Shown here in pieces: positions 54,093 through 59,809 of a stretch of DNA of 59,809 nt. The notes below the pieces were generated by a model. It had not been told where the DNA came from, did no database searches, and saw only the letters and a program-made list of their open reading frames with translations. Every line of letters starts with the position of its first letter. The first letter of the stretch is position 1. This DNA is from a virus. The stretch is taken from positions 1 through 59,809 of IMG/VR virus record IMGVR_UViG_3300044922_000131; one strand, given 5' to 3'. A program made the translations under genes and the position numbers.

Positions 54093-54845
54093 TTAAAGGT
54101 AAGTTATATCAGTTGTTTTCTTTTGATATATCCATTTTCTATAAAAGCCGGGAGATTTTGTTCGGTAAGTAAAGTTAGCTAACCCGGTCTCTTTCTGATT
54201 TATTAATCCAACTTCGGCTGTAATGTCTTCTCGTTTATACGGAATAACATGCAACATTGGAGTACCTGCATATATTTTAACACGCATTTCTCTTAATGGT
54301 GAAAACATAACATTAATTGTATGGTAATGATCATAATCGTTTATTCCCGGATATAAAAATAAATCTCTTAAAAATGGAGAATGATATAACGCAGGCATAA
54401 CAAATGCAGAATATCCCGGTTTAGTAAATACTTTCCACGGGCACGGTAATTTTAATGCGTGATGCGCAATATCATCATCAATATTTGCAGATCCAGTGAC
54501 TACACGATAATCCATTTGTTCAAACGGTTTGCAAACAAAACTAGTAGAATTACCAATAATAATGTTTGCCTTTGTTTTATCGACAATTATTTCAAAATCT
54601 TCCCAGGCTGGAATAATATACCCAATTCTATAATAATCATGCATTCCGGGGCACGATGAAAACTTATGAGTTTTATTTTTTTCAGCAGTTTTAAGTTGGT
54701 CAATTAACCAGTCTGGTTTTACATCCATTGCACGCCGAACCGGTTGGCCAACTTCATATCCCGGGATATCGCATTTAAATCTAATCATAGGTGTTGGATT
54801 TACCGTTTCATTAAATATTGACTTAATTTTAGATAATATAGACAT
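54093..54845 (-). CDS. Unknown protein, paralogue of its upstream neighbour (250 aa)
   Basis: Shares a pattern with the 239-aa protein next to it: an N-terminal P-DW(L/Y) segment, a central (Y/F)IIP.(W/A)(E/G)D with several strands, then VFTKPGYSAFVMPAL (compare VIKTPPGYSCMFTSP), a segment ending in strands, then KIYAGTPMLHVIPYKRE (compare VLAGTPIIQCIPFKRS). This layout resembles the DUF6065-type family of phage and bacterial genomes, whose function I do not know. Beta-rich, no catalytic motif assigned. A relic of another copy's 3' end lies at 53149-53213. Start overlaps the neighbour's stop (TAATG). Confidence 0.65.
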   Translation of the reverse strand: MSILSKIKSIFNETVNPTPMIRFKCDIPGYEVGQPVRRAMDVKPDWLIDQLKTAEKNKTHKFSSCPGMHDYYRIGYIIPAWEDFEIIVDKTKANIIIGNSTSFVCKPFEQMDYRVVTGSANIDDDIAHHALKLPCPWKVFTKPGYSAFVMPALYHSPFLRDLFLYPGINDYDHYHTINVMFSPLREMRVKIYAGTPMLHVIPYKREDITAEVGLINQKETGLANFTYRTKSPGFYRKWIYQKKTTDITYL

Positions 54846-55564
54846 TATTTTTTTACTCTAAGATTTTTAACATAATAGCTTGATTGGTTTGATTGCTTTA
54901 ATCGAGTAACTTCTCGGTTATGCCATTCTTCAGGTGTATATGGTCGTACTTTATAGTTTTCAATAGTAGTACTACGTTTGAATGGAATACATTGAATTAT
55001 AGGAGTTCCGGCTAACACAGTATCATCGTAATTATTAGCCAGCCAAACTGTAGGAAAATTTATTTCTCTATCGTACTTATCGGTGTCAACTACTGCACCT
55101 AATGTTATAAACCTAGATTCTAAGTGATTAATTGGTGATGTGAACATACAAGAATATCCAGGTGGAGTTTTTATTACAAAATGATTAATAAACTTAATCA
55201 AATGTTTCTTAGGAAATGGAAAATTAGGACTTACTTGATCTTGGGAGTGTTCTTCTGTTTGTTTAATAAATTGATTTTCAGTAATATCAATTAATGACGC
55301 ATCTTCGTTTGTTCTAATATGAACATCACCGGCTAATGGAATAATGAACCCATGTGTCATTGCATCCATCATTGGCAAACATTTTTTAGCAGTCATAGCC
55401 GGCGCGCCGGACACATCTCTATTAGATTTAGAATGTGACGGGATAGATTTATACCAATCTGGGATAAACTTATTAGCAGGTGCTGGTGGTATCAATACCT
55501 CTGCAAATTCTTCTGTTGTTAAGAATTCAATTACTGGAGATTTAAAAATAGAAATTAGCGACAT
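54845..55564 (-). CDS. Unknown protein, paralogue of its downstream neighbour (239 aa)
   Basis: Contains PAPANKFIPDWYKSIPSHSK, KKCLPMMDAMTHGFIIPLAG, KTPPGYSCMFTSPINH, FITLGAVVDTD, INFPTVWLAN and LAGTPIIQCIPFKRS, a set that I associate with DUF6065-like proteins. It pairs with the 250-aa paralogue in one transcript and follows the 2OG-Fe(II) oxygenase by 13 nt. Repeated presence beside oxygenase and glycosyltransferase genes suggests a shared modification pathway, but no activity can be read from sequence. Confidence 0.65.
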   Translation of the reverse strand: MSLISIFKSPVIEFLTTEEFAEVLIPPAPANKFIPDWYKSIPSHSKSNRDVSGAPAMTAKKCLPMMDAMTHGFIIPLAGDVHIRTNEDASLIDITENQFIKQTEEHSQDQVSPNFPFPKKHLIKFINHFVIKTPPGYSCMFTSPINHLESRFITLGAVVDTDKYDREINFPTVWLANNYDDTVLAGTPIIQCIPFKRSTTIENYKVRPYTPEEWHNREVTRLKQSNQSSYYVKNLRVKK

Positions 55565-55577
55565 ATACCCTTCTGTG

Positions 55578-56177
55578 TTATTTAAATTTTGAACCGAGAA
55601 CCCAACATACTAAACTTTTACGTTTACCTGATAAGACTTCAGTTACTTGATGTGGTACAAATGAAGGAAAGAACAGTATATCTCCTTTATTAACTTCTAT
55701 ACTTTTTACTTGGTCTGGATTTCCTTCAGGTATAATTTGAAATTTTCCACCTGTAAATTCAGTCTCCGGATCTGATAATACTACTGATACTCCTAATTTT
55801 CTATGATGTGGCCCAAACGTATCTTTAACAGCGCCGTCAATATGCCATTTATAATATTCACCTTCTGTATACGTTGTATATTGAAATGAATCTATGTGCG
55901 ATAACTCAAATTGGAATTTATCAGTATTAACTCTAGCAACAATTTCTACCATTTTGTTAAACAACCAACCAGTTTGGTCATTAGGACGAATCCACGATAC
56001 CGAACTTTTTCTAACTGTATCATCTGTACTGCCTTTACTTTGATTTCCAACTTTAGCTTGCTGAAATTCTAAATTATCACCAATTTTAATAATTTCTTCA
56101 ATATCGTTGTCTGTAAGTGCACCTGACCAACAAACAATTGGTTCAAGTGCTGAATGAATATCTGGTATTGTAAACAT
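55578..56177 (-). CDS. 2-oxoglutarate/Fe(II)-dependent oxygenase (prolyl-4-hydroxylase-like)
   Basis: Uses 2-oxoglutarate and O2 to hydroxylate a substrate. The iron ligands are clear: H112-x-D114 in YKWHIDGA and H176 in FVPHQVTEV, with R186 (GKRKSLVCWV) as the 2OG-binding residue. The C-terminal core GVSVVLSDPETEFTGGKFQI and KGDILFFPSFVPH is typical of P4H/PKHD-type phage oxygenases. 199 aa is a full single domain. The substrate is unknown. It has its own late promoter and a long hairpin in the leader. Confidence 0.88.
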   Translation of the reverse strand: MFTIPDIHSALEPIVCWSGALTDNDIEEIIKIGDNLEFQQAKVGNQSKGSTDDTVRKSSVSWIRPNDQTGWLFNKMVEIVARVNTDKFQFELSHIDSFQYTTYTEGEYYKWHIDGAVKDTFGPHHRKLGVSVVLSDPETEFTGGKFQIIPEGNPDQVKSIEVNKGDILFFPSFVPHQVTEVLSGKRKSLVCWVLGSKFK

Positions 56178-56199
56178 AAAACTATCTTTTAAATAATGT

Positions 56200-56225
56200 T
56201 AACATCACCTACATAGGTGATGTTA
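56200..56225 (-). promoter_or_regulatory. Leader hairpin before the 2OG oxygenase gene
   Basis: A perfect 11-bp inverted repeat (TAACATCACCT / AGGTGATGTTA) with a 4-nt loop, between the late promoter and the ATG. No T-run follows on either strand, so it is not a standard terminator. It could stabilise the mRNA or be an operator. Confidence 0.6.
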
Positions 56226-56242
56226 TTAATATAATGTAAAAA

Positions 56243-56250
56243 TATTTATC
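56243..56250 (-). promoter_or_regulatory. Late-type promoter for the 2OG oxygenase / paralogue-pair transcript
   Basis: Reads GATAAATA on the minus strand in the 112-bp gap before the oxygenase gene, 66 nt from its ATG. One base from the T4 late consensus. Confidence 0.6.
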
Positions 56251-56289
56251 AATCGTCAAAGTACAACATTACAAATCTGAGAGACATAT

Positions 56290-57960
56290 CTAAGTATTAT
56301 ATGTTAATAATAAATAATCACACACTGTATATTGGATACTATAATTAAGTTGTGTAACATAATCGATTAATTCATTTCTCTGTGTTTTATAAAATTGAGC
56401 ATCCCAACACTCGATTAATATAATTGGTTGTGATTCTTTAATTAAGTTAACTGCGCCTTTTAAAACCTTAATATCTGTACCACCTACACTAATTTTTATA
56501 AGATTAGGTCTTGGTAAATCGAGATCATCTAATGCAAACTGATCAATAGTATATGTAGTATCATAATACACATTACCTTGAGAGTTTGCTAATCTAATAT
56601 TAGTATCTAAAGTATATGCACCGTAATTTGAACTATTAACGTAATCAAGATCATTAACTTGTATTATTTGTGATTCTGCGCCAACTGCTACATTAATTGG
56701 TAAAATATTAAATGCTTGATTAAGTGCAATATTAGCACATAACTGATAGAATACTAATCGTTGGACTTCGAAACTAAAAATTTCACTAGTAGGTAATATT
56801 TTTGCCAACGGTAAACTGAATGTTCCAAAGTTACAGCCTATATCATATATAACAGGTGAGTCTATATTAGCTAATAACGAAACTACTTTAGAATATCGAG
56901 ATTCTCCAAATACACCATACTCTCTTATTTCATTAGAAATTATATCACTAGATTCAGTAAGTAAAAATGTAAGACCGTGTTCGGTAGAGTGTAACCAAAA
57001 TGAAGGGTATGATTGATTTTGATAACATTGGTTTAATGATATGTGTCCTAAAAAATCACATAATGATTGCTCGTCGATATGATTATTTTTATAATCAACA
57101 CCGCTATATTCATAAAATCGTTGTAAATCATCATTTGATATAGAATTAATATATTCATTAAAAAAATTTATAGAGTCTGTTTCTAATTTTAACAGATCGT
57201 CATCTGATATAACCGGCTCAACATGCAATTTAGTGAGATATGTATTATTATTGTATGTGAGATGATAATTATGAATAGACGTGTGATGCACTAACTTATA
57301 ATCATTAAAAAATGCAGATAATGTAAGATATTGTTCTTCTCCTGTAAAAAATAAATGCGGGCAAATACCTACAGTTGATATAAACTCAGAGTGTGTAAAA
57401 AAATTACCTCCGTATAAATGAATTGCTGGAATAATACGATCTGTGCAATTATAATAGTACGAATGAACTGACAAATGTTTGTTAGTTTCTGATAATATTG
57501 GTTTTCGAGTATACTTAGCAATTAACACCTCTGTAGGTGAAAAAGTAGTATCTTTTGTTGCGACACCGTCGATCATCGAAAAAGAATGACATGCACTTGA
57601 CATTGCAATCTTTGAAGTCAAATATTCTGCTTTATATGCAAGGTAATCATCAATTAAATATAAGTCCCAATTTTTATCAAAAATAGCATGAGAGTCAATT
57701 TGATAATAAAAATCTTCATTAGTTAAATTTAATGAATTTTGATGCCTTGCCCAACCTACACCTTTTGAAAATTTAGGATCAATTTGATTATATATAATAC
57801 AAGGATGAGATATAGAAAACGTATCATATGATTGATCAAGAATTGAAATAGTAATTTCGTTGTAATTTGATAAATTATCAATTAATGAGTGTACAGTTTG
57901 TTCTAATACTGCATCTCTATAAGATACAATACTAACAAATATTTTATATTGTTTAGTCAT
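56290..57960 (-). CDS. GT60-like GlcNAc transferase fused to an FkbM-like methyltransferase
   Basis: Residues 1-290 resemble the GlcNAc (GT60) family: IFVSIVSYRDAVLEQTVHSL at 7-26, SKGVGWARHQ, and the metal-site motif YQIDSHAIFD (DSH at 89-91), then HLYGGNFFTHSEFI and HLFFTGEEQYLTL. These enzymes attach GlcNAc to hydroxylated proline or Ser/Thr in other systems. Residues about 370-556 are FkbM-like (VIYDIGCNFGTFSLPLAKIL, IFSFEVQRLVFYQLCANIALN). The usual FkbM DVEG segment is replaced by LIKISVGGTDIKVLKGA, so two acidic residues are gone and activity is doubtful. It lies next to a prolyl-hydroxylase-like oxygenase. Start follows AAAGGC, 8 nt after the preceding gene. Confidence 0.8.
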   Translation of the reverse strand: MTKQYKIFVSIVSYRDAVLEQTVHSLIDNLSNYNEITISILDQSYDTFSISHPCIIYNQIDPKFSKGVGWARHQNSLNLTNEDFYYQIDSHAIFDKNWDLYLIDDYLAYKAEYLTSKIAMSSACHSFSMIDGVATKDTTFSPTEVLIAKYTRKPILSETNKHLSVHSYYYNCTDRIIPAIHLYGGNFFTHSEFISTVGICPHLFFTGEEQYLTLSAFFNDYKLVHHTSIHNYHLTYNNNTYLTKLHVEPVISDDDLLKLETDSINFFNEYINSISNDDLQRFYEYSGVDYKNNHIDEQSLCDFLGHISLNQCYQNQSYPSFWLHSTEHGLTFLLTESSDIISNEIREYGVFGESRYSKVVSLLANIDSPVIYDIGCNFGTFSLPLAKILPTSEIFSFEVQRLVFYQLCANIALNQAFNILPINVAVGAESQIIQVNDLDYVNSSNYGAYTLDTNIRLANSQGNVYYDTTYTIDQFALDDLDLPRPNLIKISVGGTDIKVLKGAVNLIKESQPIILIECWDAQFYKTQRNELIDYVTQLNYSIQYTVCDYLLLTYNT

Positions 57961-57968
57961 AAATGCCT

Positions 57969-59270
57969 TTAACGAGTAAATTTAATTGTAACATACCCAC
58001 CAGTAGGTACTGTTATTGAAATTGGAGTTGTACTATATGCTGGAACCGATGTTGCAAGTGTATCCGGTGTATCTAGAGCAACTCCATACGTTCCGCCTGG
58101 TAGTGTAACACCAAACAGTGATGTACTAGCTCCGGTGTATGAGGCAGGATAATTAGTTGCTGAATTTGTATATGCTGCATTGTATTGTTGTGTGTTGCCC
58201 AAATATGCTGCATTGTATTGTTGGTTGGTACCAGAATATGCTGCATTGTATTGTTGGTTGGTACCAGAATATGCTGCATTGTATTGTTGGTTGGTACCAG
58301 AATATTCTGCATTGTATTGTCGGTTGTTACCAGAATATGCTGCATTGTATTGTTGGTTGGTACCAGAATATGCTGCATTGTATTGTTGGTTGGTACCAGA
58401 ATATGCTGCATTGTATTGTTGGTTGGTACCAGAATATGTCGAGTTATATGCTGGATTTCTTGAATTATAATTAGTATTATAACTTCCTGAAGGATTTCCG
58501 CCCGGAGTTGGCGCATTGTAACCTGACGGCAGCTCCTCTAGTGAAAAATAATTTTGCAAGTAACGTGCAGCATCATTGTTTACATCATAGTCCCAGTCGT
58601 CTACTGGAGAAGGCAGTGTAGTAGAATTACCGTATCCTCCTCCGTAGTTAGTGGATGAATTTGCTGTTGAATAATACTCAGAGTAGTACATCCACCAAGA
58701 GTTGCTCGGATAAAAAGTTCCAGGAGTTGTTCCGTTATAAACAGTACTGGATCCGGCAACGTTATTAGTATTAAGTCCGCCGGTAAGATTTTGCGAACCT
58801 TGGTTATATGTATTGGCAAGATTTTGTGAACCTTGGTTATATGTATTGGCAAGATTTTGTGAACCTTGGTTATATGTATTGGCAAGACCTTGTGAACCTT
58901 GGTTATATGTATTGGCAAGATTTTGCGAACCTTGGTTATATGTATTGGCAAGATTTTGCGAACCTTGGTTATATGTATTGGCAAGATTTTGCGAACCTTG
59001 GTTATATGTATTGGCAAGATTTTGTGAACCTTGGTTATATGTATTGGCAAGATTTTGTGAACCTTGGTTATATACTCCTGTTCCTGATGCTGCAACATCT
59101 TGTCCTGGAACGGACGATGGATAAGACGCTCCTGTTCCGCCTCGCCCGCTCACATATACTTTTTGTTTACCATACCTAGGGTTGTATGTACCGGAAGAAT
59201 TAAACGTAACAGTTGTTGTATCAGCAGGCGTTAATTCTTTTATTACTCTACTAAAAAATTTTCCAATCAT
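57969..59270 (-). CDS. Repeat-rich virion protein with two 11-residue repeat arrays (433 aa)
   Basis: Opens MIGKFFSRVIKELTPADTTT with a small beta segment to about residue 55. Array 1 (about 70-165) has nine copies of YNQGSQNLANT. A linker rich in Ser, Tyr and Gly follows, including SNSWWMYYSEYYSTANSSTN. Array 2 (about 275-375) has about nine copies of QYNAAYSGTNQ. The C-terminus (ISITVPTGGYVTIKFTR) is beta-type. No family recognised. Low-complexity Asn/Gln/Tyr/Ser repeats suggest an extended, possibly fibrous or glycosylated virion surface protein. Stop of the upstream fibre gene overlaps its start (TAATG). Confidence 0.7.
   Translation of the reverse strand: MIGKFFSRVIKELTPADTTTVTFNSSGTYNPRYGKQKVYVSGRGGTGASYPSSVPGQDVAASGTGVYNQGSQNLANTYNQGSQNLANTYNQGSQNLANTYNQGSQNLANTYNQGSQNLANTYNQGSQGLANTYNQGSQNLANTYNQGSQNLANTYNQGSQNLTGGLNTNNVAGSSTVYNGTTPGTFYPSNSWWMYYSEYYSTANSSTNYGGGYGNSTTLPSPVDDWDYDVNNDAARYLQNYFSLEELPSGYNAPTPGGNPSGSYNTNYNSRNPAYNSTYSGTNQQYNAAYSGTNQQYNAAYSGTNQQYNAAYSGNNRQYNAEYSGTNQQYNAAYSGTNQQYNAAYSGTNQQYNAAYLGNTQQYNAAYTNSATNYPASYTGASTSLFGVTLPGGTYGVALDTPDTLATSVPAYSTTPISITVPTGGYVTIKFTR
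58168..58440 (-). repeat. 33-bp tandem repeat array 2 (codes QYNAAYSGTNQ)
   Basis: About eight copies of a 33-bp unit containing TGGTACCAGAATATGCTGCA on the plus strand. Mostly identical with a few substitutions (one unit reads AATATTCTGCATTG). In frame throughout. Confidence 0.85.
58785..59073 (-). repeat. 33-bp tandem repeat array 1 (codes YNQGSQNLANT)
   Basis: About nine copies of a 33-bp unit containing TTGGTTATATGTATTGGCAA on the plus strand, with near-perfect conservation; units differ at one or two sites (TTTTGCGAA / TTTTGTGAA, one GACCTTGTG). In frame throughout. Confidence 0.88.
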
Positions 59271-59809
59271 TATTTAACTCCGTACATTGATAAACTTCCT
59301 ACAAAGGTTGCACCGCCGTCAATTGTAAAAAACGTCCAGACATCAAATCCACCTGTTCCGATTATAGTTAATGTAGCAGGCGGAATTGTACCATTTGGCC
59401 ATTTAACATTACCTGTAACTCCTGCACGTTGCCATGTTAAGCTTGAAATTGCTACATTGTTTTTAACAATAACATTTATTGAAAATATGTTTGTTGTAGT
59501 CATAGTAGTCGATGGAGTACCAGTAAAGTTAAATACTTTTGCCTGGTTAGCGGTAGTGTCACAAGTTATAATTATTGTAGAATTAGTTACTGTTGTTAAG
59601 TCAATTGTATTAGCTGCAGTGGTACTAGATATAGTAGTAGTTGCTTCAATTACCGATACGCTGTTGAGTTTTGTTTTATCATCTGAACTCATTAATCCGT
59701 TTGCAGAAGTAGTAGCAGTTGTTGTTGATGCTTTTCCATTAAACGTAGTCCAATCAGTACTACTTAAAATACCACTAACGCTTGCACTTGCCGTACTCAG
59801 TGCAGCCTG
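59270..59809 (-). CDS. Tail fibre protein, C-terminal part (runs off the right edge)
   Basis: The frame is open to the window edge; its 5' end lies outside. The edge region reads GILSSTDWTTFNGKAS and ANGLMSSDDKTKLNSV, a phrase typical of phage fibres. An internal ATG at 59692 should not be taken as the start. The C-terminal ~120 residues are a small beta domain (TIIITCDTTANQAKVFNFTG, FDVWTFFTIDGGATFVGSLSMYG) that resembles fibre tip domains. The repeat-rich protein follows directly. Confidence 0.75.
   Translation of the reverse strand, partial: QAALSTASASVSGILSSTDWTTFNGKASTTTATTSANGLMSSDDKTKLNSVSVIEATTTISSTTAANTIDLTTVTNSTIIITCDTTANQAKVFNFTGTPSTTMTTTNIFSINVIVKNNVAISSLTWQRAGVTGNVKWPNGTIPPATLTIIGTGGFDVWTFFTIDGGATFVGSLSMYGVK

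Noticed and set aside
58168-59073. 33-bp repeats as a possible CRISPR array
   Set aside because: The repeats are directly tandem with no spacers, in frame with a protein, and no cas gene is near.
58157-59179. Long plus-strand and alternate-frame open frames over the 33-bp arrays
   Set aside because: A 33-bp repeat without stops keeps every frame open. These frames have no ribosome-binding site, while the minus-strand frame has unique flanking domains and couples to its neighbour.
1-59809. tRNA genes, integrase or attachment sites
   Set aside because: All gaps are short (none over about 115 bp); none shows a cloverleaf or att-like repeat, and no integrase or transposase motif was found.

Overview
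The window is part of the genome of a T4-like (straboviral-type) tailed phage, probably of a marine bacterium. It is AT-rich and densely packed, with many 1-4 nt ATGA/TAATG gene overlaps. The recognisable genes are T4-type morphogenesis genes: large and small terminase, head completion gp4, tail sheath gp18, tail tube gp19, necks gp13 and gp14, tail terminator gp15, a gp54-like tail-tube initiator and dNMP kinase gp1. They resemble the versions found in cyanophages and pelagiphages. No photosynthesis gene, integrase, transposase, tRNA or CRISPR array was seen, so the host cannot be named.

Layout. (1) 1-10.1 kb, minus strand: DNA packaging, head/tail and baseplate genes. The large terminase is interrupted at its left end by what looks like the very short N-terminal piece of an atypically split intein, so the nuclease half of the enzyme must be encoded outside the window. 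(2) 10.1-13.5 kb, plus strand: gp14, gp15 and a NUDIX hydrolase, transcribed divergently from gp13 out of a palindromic double late promoter. (3) 13.5-20.9 kb, minus strand: a carbohydrate and small-group modification cluster behind a host-type sigma70 promoter. It encodes an APS-kinase-like kinase, a cupin-like protein, a three-domain GT4/methyltransferase/GT2 protein, a small methyltransferase, a TPR-GT9 glycosyltransferase, an FkbM methyltransferase and a sulfotransferase. (4) 20.9-53.1 kb, minus strand: about 32 kb of tail fibre, adhesin and structural genes. These comprise four consecutive RCC1-repeat beta-propeller proteins, an S74-chaperone fibre, three tandem LamG-like lectin proteins, several modular fibres and a 2166-residue structural protein. 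(5) 53.1-53.6 kb: a recombination scar holding 3' relics of a NUDIX gene and of a neighbouring gene family. (6) 53.6-59.8 kb, minus strand: a small unknown protein, two paralogous unknown proteins, a 2OG-Fe(II) oxygenase, a GT60-like/FkbM fusion, a protein with two 33-bp repeat arrays, and a fibre gene running off the right edge.

Regulation can be partly read from sequence. T4 late-type promoters (TATAAATA and one-base variants) precede gp18, gp13, gp14, the 2166-residue protein, the S74 fibre and others. Two good sigma70 promoters (one a perfect TTGACA-N17-TATAAT) precede the dNMP kinase and the modification cluster, suggesting those are early genes embedded in a late region. Two T-tailed hairpins separate terL and the gp54-like gene from upstream transcription.

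The strongest candidates for something new are the minimal N-intein in terL, the early sulfation/glycosylation cluster, the multi-propeller RCC1 adhesin array, and the scar with the truncated NUDIX copy. All product names come from reading protein motifs and remembered family features; no database search was possible.
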